Source: Gammaproteobacteria bacterium
GTDB lineage: Bacteria > Pseudomonadota > Gammaproteobacteria > Burkholderiales > Rhodocyclaceae
Assembly: GCA_018825305.1 (NCBI GenBank)
Contig: JAHJEO010000027.1
Span: 124,001 to 188,000, forward strand
Direction of reading: 5' to 3'
DNA: 64,000 nt
Shown here one piece after another: positions 1 through 9,687 of this stretch. Position 1 is the first letter of the stretch; the number at the start of each line of letters is the position of its first letter. A model generated the notes under the pieces. The model did no database searches. It was given only the letters and a program-made list of their open reading frames with translations, and was not told the DNA's origin. The translations under genes were made by a program, and so were the position numbers.

Positions 1-677
1 GAGCTTCCGATGCCGTAGCCGACCGTGGCGTCGAGCGCCCAGTTCTTGTCCATCTGCCAGCCCAGGTAAGCCGCCACGGACTGGCCACGCGCCGAGGTGT
101 TGGTCCTGCCAAGAGTCGTCGGACGCAGGACGCCCTTGCCTTCGTCGAGCGCGAGCGACGCGCCGACCACCAGCGCCGGGCTCAGGCGGTAGTCCCCGCC
201 GAAGACCAGGTTGTTCACGCTGCTGTCGTTGTTGATGTCGAAGGGAGAGCCGACCGCTCCAGCCACGGTCTTTTTCACCCGGTAATTGGATTCATCGCTC
301 GAATAACTGGCCCAGGCATTCCAGGCGCCGGCCTTGCCGCCGGCGGCAAGGCCGCTGCCACCCGCGCTCGCCACCTGGGTAGGGCCGCCGCCCAGCAGCC
401 GCGATCCGAGGTTCTGGCTGATCAAGCCCATCTGGTTGAATGCCGTCGCGACGATCTCCTGATAAGTGGTCCCGGGAGTCGCGGAAGCGAAACAACCCGG
501 GTAGGAATCCTGGTACGACGCCAGCGCCAACAGGTAGGCGCTCAGGCCGCTGCCCGCCAGTGTCGACTGCAGCGACGTGAACACACTAGTGCAATGGTCA
601 CTCGCCATGGCCCCGCCCGTAGCGACGGACAGGCTGGCAGCAAGAGCGATACGGCGGAAAGTAGCGGATTTGTTCAT
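1..677 (-). CDS. Autotransporter-type outer-membrane protein, N-terminal part (cut by window edge)
   Basis: The gene starts at the ATG at 677-675 after a good ribosome site (AAAGGAAG) and runs off the left edge, so only about 225 residues are visible. It opens with a signal peptide (MNKSATFRRIALAASLSVATG, Ala-x-Ala cleavage near residue 25). A mature region rich in Gly, Ala and Ser follows, and then alternating aromatic/hydrophobic stretches such as NLVFGGDYRLSPALVVGASL and AAYLGWQMDKNWALDATVGYG. These look like the beta-strands of an autotransporter barrel. It lies 30 bp downstream of the FecR-like gene and is probably the last gene of the cysK-cyclase operon. The family call rests on strand pattern and wording. 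The missing C-terminus prevents confirmation of a full barrel. Confidence 0.7.
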   Translation of the reverse strand, partial: MNKSATFRRIALAASLSVATGGAMASDHCTSVFTSLQSTLAGSGLSAYLLALASYQDSYPGCFASATPGTTYQEIVATAFNQMGLISQNLGSRLLGGGPTQVASAGGSGLAAGGKAGAWNAWASYSSDESNYRVKKTVAGAVGSPFDINNDSSVNNLVFGGDYRLSPALVVGASLALDEGKGVLRPTTLGRTNTSARGQSVAAYLGWQMDKNWALDATVGYGIGS

Positions 678-707
678 CTTTCTTCCTTTAAACCTGAAAT
701 CAATCGA

Positions 708-1370
708 TTATCTCGACGCCGCAGCGCCAGCGCGAGCGTCCTTGAGTGCCTTTTTATACAATGATACCAACAAGCCGGCCTGAGGGTTGCGTCCGCGTTC
801 CTTCTGCATTTCGCCAATAATCTGCTCGACACGATCCAGCTCGCGCATTTCGAACAATCCGGACAAGCGGTAGAACTCGGGGTTGAGATCGTCCGGCGCC
901 GCCTCGCTGCGCAGTTTTTCGTAGGTTGCCTCGACCCGGGCGATGGCCTCCGGCGTGGCGATGGAGCGCAGCCGCGTGACACCGCCGCGGCCATGCACGT
1001 CCAGCGCCGGCGTGCGCGCAATCTGCTTGACCAGCACCGCGGGCAGCTGCCTGACTTGCGGTGCTGGCAGGCCAGTCGCCCGGCTTTCGCTGGCGGCGAC
1101 TTCGAGGCGGCCGGCGCCAGCCCAGGTTTCCTGGCGCCCGCCGTCAAAATAGACGATCTGCAGGCGCGCGCCCTTTTCCAGGGCCAGCACGTCCCCCGAC
1201 TTCAGCTTCACGAAGTTCTGCACCGGCAAGGGTGCCGGCTCGGCCATGCGCACCACGCCACCTTCGAGCGCAGTGACCAGTGCGACGTCCACATTCGCGG
1301 CGCGAACGCCAGAAGACATCAACACCATCAGCAGCAACAGGCCAAGAGCCCGCAAGGATTCAGTTTTCAT
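708..1370 (-). CDS. Secreted FecR-like domain protein
   Basis: A 220-residue protein with a signal peptide ([20 protein letters not shown], cleavage after VRA) and a FecR-like segment at about residues 30-95 (LEGGVVR, LKSGDVLALEKGARLQI, FDGGRQETWAGAGRLEV). This is the pattern of a small beta-rich periplasmic sensor or scaffold domain. The rest is charged and helical with no motif I recognise. Its ATG lies inside the last codons of the adenylate cyclase gene (overlap 1360-1370), so translation is probably coupled. It precedes the autotransporter-type gene by 30 bp. Together these suggest an envelope signalling module, with the cyclase inside and sensor and outer-membrane parts outside. That functional link is inference. 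Confidence 0.65.
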   Translation of the reverse strand: MKTESLRALGLLLLMVLMSSGVRAANVDVALVTALEGGVVRMAEPAPLPVQNFVKLKSGDVLALEKGARLQIVYFDGGRQETWAGAGRLEVAASESRATGLPAPQVRQLPAVLVKQIARTPALDVHGRGGVTRLRSIATPEAIARVEATYEKLRSEAAPDDLNPEFYRLSGLFEMRELDRVEQIIGEMQKERGRNPQAGLLVSLYKKALKDARAGAAASR

Positions 1371-3263
1371 CGCTAATCACCTCGTAAGCTTCGACCGGCT
1401 GGTGGCGGCCCTTGACCTGGAGCGAATGCAGCGCCCCGGTTCGGACGTCCGTGCCGCAGGCGGCAACCGTATCACGGCTGGCCAGAATGGTGCAATTGGT
1501 CGATTTGGTCATGCCTTCGAGACGCGAGGCGATATTGACGGTGTCGCCGATGGCCGTGTATTCCATGCGCGCGCTGGAGCCGATGTTGCCGACCACCGCC
1601 TCGCCGCTATGCAGGCCGATGCCGATGTCGAACTCGGGCAGGTCGCGGCCGGCGAAGCGCCGGGCCATCCAGCCGCGAAACTCGATCGCTACCCGGCGCA
1701 GCGCCACGGCAGCACGTACCGCCCGTCGCGCATGGTCCTGCTGCGGCAGGGGGGCGCCGAACTCGGCCATGATGGCATCGCCGATGAACTTGTCGATGGT
1801 GGCGCCCTCCGCCAGCAAGACGGCGCAGGCGCGTTCCAGGTAGTTATTGAGCATTTCCACCACCTCCTTTGCTTCCAGCTTCTCGCTGATGGTGGTGAAG
1901 TTGCGGATGTCGGAAAACAGCACCGTGATCTGCGCCGACTTGCCGCCCAGTTCCGGCAGTTCCGGCGAATTCATCATCGCTGCCATCACCTGGTCCGAGA
2001 CGTAGCGGCCGAACATCACGCCGATGCGGGCGCGCTCGCGCTCTTCCCGCGTCAGGCGCATCAGGGCAAGGCAGCCGAGCACCACGATCATGCCGATGTG
2101 CAGGTGGGCAACCGGAAACAGCATGTCCTGCTTGAACATGAGGTAGGCGACAAGGGCCGTTGCCTGGGCGGCCAGCACCACCAGGATGACGGCCCGCCAG
2201 GGCGCCAGCCGCACACCGACGAAGGCCAGCGCGCCGAACAGCAGCAGGAATGCCGCGATGCGGACCGGAGCAGGGGAGGCCTCGACGAAATGGCCGCCGA
2301 GCATGGTCTCGACGATATTCGCCTGGATCTCCGGCCCCGACATCAGCGCATTCTCGCCGCCGATGCTGGTCGAATAGGGTGTCGGATGCACGTCGTTCAT
2401 GCCGGCGTAGCCGGCGCCGAGGATCACCACCTTGCCCGCCAGCGCCAGGACCTCGGGCAGGCTCGTCGCATCGTCGCGCAGCAGCTTTTCGAAGGACACG
2501 GCCTTGAATGTGCCGGGCGGCCCGGCGAAAGCAATGCGCAGTTCCGCCGCGGCCGCCAGTTCGCGGCTACCGAAGCGGAACGTGCCGGCGCGCGGGTCCT
2601 GGCCGCTGGTGCGAACGGCGGCGAGCGGGCCGAAGCCGAGGATCGGCATGCCCTCCTTGCGGGCGAATTCGCCTGCCGCCTCGGTCAGGGCGAATCGCCG
2701 CACGGCACTGTCCGGATCGGCACGCAGGTTGGCCAGTCCGATGCCGCGCACCATGTCCATTTCGGGCAGGGCCAGCAGGTAGTCGGGGCTGGGCAGGACG
2801 AAATCGTCGATGGAACTTCCCGCACCGACACGAAAACCGGCCAGCAGGACATGCCCCTGGTTGATCTGCTCCCGAAACGGCCGGTCATATTCGCGCGAGG
2901 CGTTCTCGGCCATCAGCCCGAGTTTCTGTATCCAGCGCTCGGGGCTGCCGCTGAAGATGAAGTCCACCGCCACGTCTCTGGCACCGACGGCCTTCAGCGT
3001 AGCCAGCGCACGCGCCAGGTGTGGCGTCCAGAAGGCCAGCGGCTCGTCGGGTCGGGCATTGAGGCTGGGGTCGTCGATCATCACCAGCGCGGCATGGGCC
3101 GGGGCATGGCGCTGGCCGGCCACACGGTGCCAGACATCCGAGTAGAGGTGCTCCAGCCGGTCGGCCGCACCGGTACGATAGAGGCCCTCGGCGAGGCACG
3201 CGGCGAACAGCGTCGTTACGAGCGCCAGCACCCAGCCATGCCGGAACAGCTGCCGCAGCGTCG

Positions 3264-3267
<4 letters not shown>
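1360..3267 (-). CDS. CHASE2-domain adenylate cyclase, class III
   Basis: The product is a 635-residue membrane protein: one N-terminal membrane segment ([18 protein letters not shown]), a periplasmic CHASE2 domain (about residues 30-300), three closely spaced membrane helices (about 320-410), and a cytoplasmic class III cyclase domain. Metal-binding aspartates are visible in FSDIRNF (Asp about 453) and in GDAIMAEFG. The lysine in IDKFIGD and the aspartate in [13 protein letters not shown] fit ATP rather than GTP as substrate, giving cyclic AMP. I chose the GTG at 3267 because it overlaps the cysK stop as GTGA. An ATG at 3384 would lie 120 bp inside cysK. The gene overlaps the FecR-like gene downstream. 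The stimulus sensed by CHASE2 is unknown. Confidence 0.88.
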
Positions 3268-4196
<929 letters not shown>

Positions 4197-4341
4197 GGAG
4201 CGGCCCCTTTCGCGCCATGTGCGGCGCTGATTATTGTTGCGCCGAGTTTATCCCCGTCGCTCACGGATTGCACCAGAGCGCCGCCCGATGGCATCATGGC
4301 CAACCGCGCAACCGCCGCAAAACCCTGACGGAGACAAGGTA

Positions 4342-4842
4342 ATGCCATTCCCCATGCTGTCCATGCGTGCCGCCGCCGCACTTTTCGCCCTGGCCATGCT
4401 GTCGCCGTCCGCCTGGGCGGAAGCGACGCTCGGCAAGAACGACCAGCCGATCCACGATGCGGCGCGCCTCGGCAATGCCGCCGAGGTCGAGCGCATCCTG
4501 CGCGCCGAGCCGAAGCAACGCGACGCCCGCACCGGCCAGGGCAGCACGCCGCTGCACCTGGCCGCGACCAACCCCGACAGCGGTCCGCTCGCGGTGCTGC
4601 TGAAGGCCGGCGCCGATGTCAATGCGCGCGACGGCGAGGGTGCCACGCCGCTGCACCTGGCCGCCTATACCGCCAAGCTGAAGAATACCGAGCTGCTGCT
4701 GCAGGCCGGCGCCGATGTCGAGGTTAAAACCAACGCCGGGCGCACGCCGTTGTCGATGGCTCGCAAGATGCGCTCCGACGAGGTCGCCGGCGTCATGTCG
4801 CTGTGGGTGCTCAAGGGCTGCAAGGCAGGCAAGCCATGCTGA
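4342..4842 (+). CDS. Periplasmic ankyrin-repeat protein
   Basis: A 166-residue protein starting at the ATG at 4342 (MPFPMLSMRAAAALFALAML) with a signal peptide ending at AWA. Three ankyrin repeats follow: IHDAARLGNAAEVERIL, then TPLHLAATNPDSGPLAVLLKAGADVNARD, and TPLHLAAYTAKLKNTELLLQAGADVEVK. It ends in a short tail with a Cys pair. A longer open frame upstream would place the signal peptide internally, so the later ATG is preferred. The stop overlaps the start of the DUF411 gene (ATGCTGA), so the two are co-translated. The ankyrin fold implies a protein-binding role in the periplasm. The partner is not identifiable. Confidence 0.8.
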   Translation: MPFPMLSMRAAAALFALAMLSPSAWAEATLGKNDQPIHDAARLGNAAEVERILRAEPKQRDARTGQGSTPLHLAATNPDSGPLAVLLKAGADVNARDGEGATPLHLAAYTAKLKNTELLLQAGADVEVKTNAGRTPLSMARKMRSDEVAGVMSLWVLKGCKAGKPC

Positions 4843-5342
4843 AGCTGATTGCCGCGCTTGCGCTGTTTGCCTCAAGCGCCCTGCCGCAGGGCGCGGCAGC
4901 CGAGACGCTGCCGCTGGTGGAGGTTCACCTGCCCAAGATCTGCCTCGCCTGCATCGACTGGTCGGAGCACCTCATCAAGCACGGCTTCAAGGTGAAGCTG
5001 AAATCCGGCGAAGACATGGCCGCCGTCAAACGCCGCCTAAAGGTGCCGGCGGATCTCGAATCGGTGCACACCGCGACCGTCGGCGGCTATTTCATCGAGG
5101 GCCACGTGCCGGCGGAGGACATCGTCGAACTGCTGCGGGAAAAGCCGAAGGCGCGCGGCCTGGCCGTGCCGGGCCTGCCGATGGGCGCACCGGGGCGCGA
5201 AGCCCGGGGAACCGACGCCAGCTGCGAAAGCGGCTGCATCATCCTCGAAGGCGGCGCCGTCCAGCGCATCCCGCGCCGCGAGTTCTTCAATACGCTGCTG
5301 GTCCTGCCCGACGGCACGACCAAGGTCTTCGCCCGTCACTGA
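4836..5342 (+). CDS. DUF411 family periplasmic metal-binding-type protein
   Basis: A 168-residue protein starting at ATG 4836, inside the end of the ankyrin gene. A signal peptide (MLKLIAALALFASSALPQG) is followed by a DUF411 core: CLACIDWSEHLIKHGFKV, then the conserved run TVGGYFIEGHVPAEDIVELLREKP and GLAVPGLPMGAPG. Family members are often found near copper-resistance genes and are thought to handle metal. The CLAC pair near the N-terminus would be the ligand site. It has an extra C-terminal stretch (about residues 125-168) with another Cys pair (CESGC), which I do not recognise. Its stop overlaps the end of the convergent flavoprotein gene by 7 bp. Confidence 0.78.
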   Translation: MLKLIAALALFASSALPQGAAAETLPLVEVHLPKICLACIDWSEHLIKHGFKVKLKSGEDMAAVKRRLKVPADLESVHTATVGGYFIEGHVPAEDIVELLREKPKARGLAVPGLPMGAPGREARGTDASCESGCIILEGGAVQRIPRREFFNTLLVLPDGTTKVFARH

Positions 5343-6604
5343 AGGGGATAGGCCAGCAGCTCCGCGAACATTCCCCGCGCCCAGGCCACATCCTCGCCGC
5401 GCGGATTGGGGTCGTGGCTTTGTTGCACCGCCTGGGCGATCTCGCCGTCGCCGCGCACGCGGTAGCCGGCATCAAGGCGCATGGCCTCGGGCGGGTCGAG
5501 GCGTGTCAGGACATGGCAGGTGCTGTCCGGCAGCTGCACCTGCGGCACGCGCCCCGCCGCGCGCGCGGCGATCTCGCCGGCGACGACCCGGCCCTGCCGC
5601 GCTGCCATGTGGCCGCTCTTGGGATAGTGGCCGAACAGAACCGACACCTTGCCCACGGCGTCGCCGATGACGAACACGCGATCGTCGCCCGGCACATGGA
5701 AGCGCAGCGGATCGACCCTGGCCCAACCGTCATCTCCAACCACGCCGGCGCGGCGTGCCAATTCACCGGCCCGCTGCGGCGCCATGAGGATGGCATCGTC
5801 GAAGCGATAGTCGTCGAAGCTGGTCGAGATCGTTCGGGCGAAGGGATCGACCGCCTTGACTGCGGCATGCGGCACATAGGCAATCTGCTCCGCGTACTGA
5901 TCGGCGAAGACACGGCTGAAGGCCGCCATCATCGGGTTGGGGTCGAGCACGATCAGGCGGCCCTTGATCCGGCGCGCATTGAGGTACTGCCCGATCACCA
6001 GCGCCCGCTCGTAAGGCGCCGGCGGGCAGCGGTAGGGCATGGGCGGAATGGTCATGAGCAGGTCGCCGCCGGCGAAGGCGTCGAGCTTCTTCTTCAGTGC
6101 CGCCAGTTCGTCGCCGGCGACGAAGGCGCACGGGTAATTGTGGCGCGCCTGTTCGATGGCACGGCTGTCGTCGCCGAACCAGGCGGCCCAGTCGTAGCGA
6201 ATGCCGGGTGAAAGCACCAGCCAGTCGTAGTCCAGTGAAAACTCGGCGCTGGCGACACGGCGCTTCGCCCGGTCAATGTCGCGCACTTCGGCCCGAATGA
6301 AGCGATAGCCCCAGGCCCGGGCGGCGCGCGCATAGTCGTGGTTAATGAGCGCGTCATCGACGCGGCCGGCCAGCCACTGGTTGGACAGCGGCAGGGACTG
6401 GAAGGCCGCGTTGCGCTCGACCAGCGTCACCTCGAGTTGCGGCGCCAGCCGGCGCAGGTGGCTGGCGGCGCTCAGGCCGCCCCAGCCACCGCCGACAATG
6501 ACCACGCGGCCCGCGTTCGGCGTGGCCGCAATCAGCGACGCCGAACGCGTGGCGAGGGTCGCACCAAGCGCGGCGGAAAATCCGAGGAAACCGCGCCGCC
6601 TCAC
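5336..6604 (-). CDS. FccB-like (sulfide dehydrogenase flavoprotein-type) FAD oxidoreductase with Tat signal
   Basis: A 422-residue flavoprotein. The GTG at 6604 overlaps the ilvA stop as GTGA and begins a twin-arginine signal (RRRGFLGFSAALGA), so export of the folded protein is likely. The FAD-binding Rossmann motif is VVIVGGGWGGLSAA, with a second nucleotide-type motif near RVFVIGDAVGK. The C-terminal part (VQLPDSTCHVLTRLDPPEAMRLDAGYRV) matches the FCSD flavin-binding domain. Cysteines in NYPCAF, YRCPPAP and STCHVL could supply the redox disulfide. No cytochrome c subunit (fccA/soxE) is adjacent, so sulfide oxidation is a family-based suggestion only. A copy of the dispersed 25-bp repeat lies inside the gene (6238-6262). 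Confidence 0.78.
   Translation of the reverse strand: MRRRGFLGFSAALGATLATRSASLIAATPNAGRVVIVGGGWGGLSAASHLRRLAPQLEVTLVERNAAFQSLPLSNQWLAGRVDDALINHDYARAARAWGYRFIRAEVRDIDRAKRRVASAEFSLDYDWLVLSPGIRYDWAAWFGDDSRAIEQARHNYPCAFVAGDELAALKKKLDAFAGGDLLMTIPPMPYRCPPAPYERALVIGQYLNARRIKGRLIVLDPNPMMAAFSRVFADQYAEQIAYVPHAAVKAVDPFARTISTSFDDYRFDDAILMAPQRAGELARRAGVVGDDGWARVDPLRFHVPGDDRVFVIGDAVGKVSVLFGHYPKSGHMAARQGRVVAGEIAARAAGRVPQVQLPDSTCHVLTRLDPPEAMRLDAGYRVRGDGEIAQAVQQSHDPNPRGEDVAWARGMFAELLAYPLQ
6238..6262 (+). repeat. Dispersed 25-bp repeat, copy 1
   Basis: AAAACTCGGCGCTGG followed by CGACACGGCG. It lies antisense within the FccB-like gene and is read in the protein as RRVASAEF. Perfect match to the consensus. Confidence 0.8.
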
Positions 6605-8115
6605 CCGAGGAAGAGCTTGTAGGCCGGGTTGGTCGACTCGTCGCGGAAGCGATAGCCGAGGTTCTTGAGGAAGGCGCGGAACTCCTTCATCTCGGCCGGC
6701 GGCACCTGCATGCCGACCAGTACCCGGCCGTAGTCGGCGCCGTGGTTGCGATAGTGGAACAGCGAAATGTTCCAGCCGCGGCTCATGCTCTCGAGGAAGT
6801 TCATCAGCGCGCCGGGGCGCTCCGGAAACTCGAAGCGATAGAGCAGCTCGTGGCTGATGCCGGGCGCCTTGCCGCCCACCATGTGGCGCACGTGCAGCTT
6901 GGCCATCTCGTCGTCGGTGAGGTCGAGCGTCGGCAGGCCGTGCTTGCGCAAGGCCTCGACCAGCTTGAGCGATTCCTCGCGGCTGCCGACCTGCACGCCG
7001 GCGAAGACGTGCGCCTCGTGGGCGTCGGAATAGCGGTAGTTGAACTCGGTAATGGCGCGCTTGCCGATGAGGTTGCAGAACTTCTTGAACGAGCCGGGCT
7101 TCTCCGGGATGGTCACCGCCAGCACCGCCTCGCGCTGCTCGCCCAGCTCGGCGCGCTCGGCGACGAAGCGCAGGCGGTCGAAATTCATGTTGGCGCCGGA
7201 AGCCACCGCCACCAGCGTCTGGTCGCGGGCACCGCTGGCCTTGATCCAGGCCTTGGCGCCAGCCACGGCCAGCGCCCCGGCCGGCTCGAGGATGGAGCGG
7301 GTGTCTTCGAACACGTCCTTGATCGCGGCGCAGATGGCGTCGGTATCGACCAGCACCACTTCGTCCACCAGCTCCTGGCACAGGCGGAAGGTCTCCTGGC
7401 CGACGTACTTGACGGCAGCGCCGTCGGCGAAGAGGCCGACCGAGTCGAGCCGCACGCGCTTGCCGGCGACCAGCGATCGCGCCATGGCATCGGCATCCGC
7501 CGCCTCGACGCCGATGATCTTCGTCTGCGGCCGCAGTCGCTTGATGTAGGCCGCGACGCCCGCGACCAGCCCGCCGCCGCCGATGCAGCAGAACACCGCG
7601 TCGATCGGATCGGGATGCTGGCGCAGGATCTCCATGCCGATGGTGCCCTGCCCGGCGATGACGTCGGGATCGTCGAAGGGGTGGACGAAGGCGAGCTTCT
7701 GCTTCTTTTCAAGTTCCAGCGCGTGGGCGTAGGCCTCGTCGTAGGACTCCCCGGCCAGCACCACCTGCACCATGTCGCCGCCGTGCTTCTTCACCGCCTC
7801 GATCTTGATCGGCGGCGTCGTCGTCGGCATCACGATCACCGCGCGGCAGCCGAGCTTGTGCGCCGACAGGGCGACGCCCTGGGCATGGTTGCCGGCTGAA
7901 GCACAGATGACGCCGCGCTTGCGCTGCGCCGGTGTCAGGTGCACGATCTTGTTGTAGGCGCCGCGCAGCTTGAAGCTGAACACCGGCTGCATGTCCTCGC
8001 GTTTGAGGAGGATGCGGTTGCCGCTGCGGCCCGACAGGTTGGGGGCGAGTTCCAGCGGCGTTTCGATGGCCACGTCATAGACGCGGGCGTTGAGAATTTT
8101 TTCGAGGTAATCCAT
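6601..8115 (-). CDS. ilvA: Threonine ammonia-lyase, biosynthetic
   Basis: A 504-residue PLP enzyme deaminating L-threonine to 2-oxobutanoate, the first step of isoleucine synthesis. The PLP lysine is Lys49 in FSFKLRGAYN, the glycine-rich phosphate loop reads CIGGGGLVAGVA, and ASAGNHAQGVA is present. The C-terminal third holds two ACT-like regulatory domains (EKPGSFKKFCNLIG and ERPGALMNFLESM), as in the feedback-inhibited IlvA class and unlike the short catabolic form. I chose the ATG at 8115 (MDYLEKIL). The frame is open further upstream, but that stretch crosses the divergent yqaA start and does not look like protein. It is followed by the flavoprotein gene with a GTGA overlap. Confidence 0.95.
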   Translation of the reverse strand: MDYLEKILNARVYDVAIETPLELAPNLSGRSGNRILLKREDMQPVFSFKLRGAYNKIVHLTPAQRKRGVICASAGNHAQGVALSAHKLGCRAVIVMPTTTPPIKIEAVKKHGGDMVQVVLAGESYDEAYAHALELEKKQKLAFVHPFDDPDVIAGQGTIGMEILRQHPDPIDAVFCCIGGGGLVAGVAAYIKRLRPQTKIIGVEAADADAMARSLVAGKRVRLDSVGLFADGAAVKYVGQETFRLCQELVDEVVLVDTDAICAAIKDVFEDTRSILEPAGALAVAGAKAWIKASGARDQTLVAVASGANMNFDRLRFVAERAELGEQREAVLAVTIPEKPGSFKKFCNLIGKRAITEFNYRYSDAHEAHVFAGVQVGSREESLKLVEALRKHGLPTLDLTDDEMAKLHVRHMVGGKAPGISHELLYRFEFPERPGALMNFLESMSRGWNISLFHYRNHGADYGRVLVGMQVPPAEMKEFRAFLKNLGYRFRDESTNPAYKLFLG

Positions 8116-8174
8116 GGGGCGCCGGCAACGCGGAAAACGGGTGGTGGGGATGGCGCCAAGGGTACCATGCGCAC

Positions 8175-8603
8175 ATGGATTTCCTCTCCCTCCTGGGTAC
8201 GCCCGAAGCCGGCCTGTTCGGGCTTTTTCTCGCCAGTTTCCTCGCCGCCACGCTGTTGCCGGGCGGATCGGAAGCCGTGCTGCTGGCCTTGCTGCTGGCA
8301 CGGCCGGAACAGGCGCTGCCGGCGCTGCTGCTCGCCACCGTCGGCAACACGCTGGGCGGCATGACGACCTACTGGATGGCGCGGGCGCTTCCGCAAAAAC
8401 TCGGCGCTGGCGCCACGGCGAAATACCTGAAACCGCTGCAGCGTTACGGCCCGCCGGCCCTGCTGCTGGCCTGGGCGCCGCTCGTCGGCGACGCCCTGTG
8501 CGCCGCCGCCGGCTGGCTGCGCCTGCCCTGGCTGGCCTGCGCGCTGTGGATGGCGGCCGGCAAGGCGGCGCGCTACGGCGTCATCGCCTGGGCCGCCGGC
8601 TAA
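8175..8603 (+). CDS. yqaA: YqaA-family small integral membrane protein (DedA/SNARE-associated type)
   Basis: A 142-residue membrane protein with four hydrophobic stretches and the family pattern LFLASFLAATLLPGGSEAVL, then ATVGNTLGGMTTYWMAR. This is a short DedA/VTT-type protein of unknown transport role. It is divergent from ilvA across 59 bp. Two things are odd. The segment PQKLGAGATAK is encoded by a copy of the dispersed 25-bp repeat. Also, the last 28 codons are duplicated beyond the CRISPR-Cas locus at 17942-18026, so this 3' end was probably remade when the locus arrived. Confidence 0.85.
   Translation: MDFLSLLGTPEAGLFGLFLASFLAATLLPGGSEAVLLALLLARPEQALPALLLATVGNTLGGMTTYWMARALPQKLGAGATAKYLKPLQRYGPPALLLAWAPLVGDALCAAAGWLRLPWLACALWMAAGKAARYGVIAWAAG
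8396..8420 (+). repeat. Dispersed 25-bp repeat, copy 2
   Basis: AAAACTCGGCGCTGG followed by CGCCACGGCG, in frame in yqaA, encoding QKLGAGATA. Perfect consensus match. Confidence 0.8.
8519..8603 (+). repeat. Direct repeat flanking the CRISPR-Cas island, left copy (yqaA 3' end)
   Basis: These 85 bases, the last 28 codons and stop of yqaA, recur at 17942-18026 in the same orientation. The first 57 bases are identical. Six differences follow in total: three at third codon positions that leave the residue unchanged (TAC/TAT, GGC/GGT, GCC/GCG), one Gly/Thr codon and the stop TAA/TGA. Both copies therefore evolved as coding sequence, most likely in different lineages or alleles. Similarity ends abruptly upstream of 8519. 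Confidence 0.9.
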
Positions 8604-8615
8604 GGTAAGTATCGG

Positions 8616-9509
8616 AGCCCAGCCTTCGCCCGCCCCTCGCGGGTCGGGCGTCGCGTGTAGCAGAAATACGCGTAAGCCGCTTTGCCTGTTTCAATCCTCG
8701 CCCGACCCTCGCGGGTCGGGCGTCATGACCCTCATCGAAGCCAAAGCCGCCCTCGGCAAGTTTCAATCCTCGCCCGACCCTCGCGGGTCGGGCGTCTTCT
8801 CCCGTCCTACCCTGGCCGCCTTCGACACTGGTTTCAATCCTCGCCCGACCCTCGCGGGTCGGGCGTCAGAAGTCGGAGGTGGCGATGCGCCGGCTGAATG
8901 TGGTTTCAATCCTCGCCCGACCCTCGCGGGTCGGGCGTCAGGGTTTTGCGACCGTTCAGCACCGTATTCCAGGTGTTTCAATCCTCGCCCGACCCTCGCG
9001 GGTCGGGCGTCTTCAAGCTCTTGGGTGCGCGCATCCTCGACGTCAGTTTCAATCCTCGCCCGACCCTCGCGGGTCGGGCGTCTCGGCATCGGGACTGAAC
9101 GCGCTCGGTTATGGGTTGTTTCAATCCTCGCCCGACCCTCGCGGGTCGGGCGTCCAGGGAAGCACTATTGCTCGCCCGGAAGCGCAGGGTTTCAATCCTC
9201 GCCCGACCCTCGCGGGTCGGGCGTCATACACATCGCCATAGATGCAAAGTTCAAGGCCGGTTTCAATCCTCGCCCGACCCTCGCGGGTCGGGCGTCGCGC
9301 CACTTGGGCGAATGCGCTCATGGACGCAATGTTTCAATCCTCGCCCGACCCTCGCGGGTCGGGCGTCCAAGCGGGACAGTCCCTGGCTGCGCTGTGTATG
9401 TGTTTCAATCCTCGCCCGACCCTCGCGGGTCGGGCGTCATCCGCCGTGCGGGTGTAGGCGTTCCAGGTCGTGGTTTCAATCCTCGCCCGACCCTCGCGGG
9501 TCGGGCGTC
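8616..9509 (-). CRISPR. Type I-C CRISPR array, 13 repeats and 12 spacers
   Basis: Twelve identical 37-bp repeats start at 8688, 8760, 8831, 8903, 8975, 9046, 9118, 9189, 9260, 9331, 9402 and 9473, plus a degenerate one at 8616-8652. Spacers are 34-35 bp and all different. Read on the minus strand each repeat is GAC, then CGCCCGACCC, loop GCGA, GGGTCGGGCG, and AGGATTGAAAC. That gives a 10-bp stem with a tetraloop and an 11-nt 3' part ending in the ATTGAAAC typical of type I-C. The minus orientation agrees with the cas operon. The leader-proximal repeat is at 9473-9509, and the decayed repeat is the distal end next to yqaA. Confidence 0.98.
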
Positions 9510-9687
9510 AGGTCACAAGCAACATGCTGAATCAGTTTCGAAAATTTCAACTTGCGCGCGGACCTGTTGTCGCTTCATATGTTTTCGACTTTGTCTATTC
9601 TGCCCGCGGCGTCTTCAGAACACAAAATCAACGCGTTATGACTGGCGCGAACCGATCGGGAAAAACGTCGCGCTTTGCATCCGCGCG
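9510..9687 (-). promoter_or_regulatory. CRISPR leader
   Basis: These 178 bp between the cas2 stop and the first repeat contain no gene and are clearly richer in A and T than the surroundings, as leaders are. This is where the array promoter and the spacer-integration signals should lie. I see no convincing -35/-10 pair at standard spacing. Confidence 0.7.
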
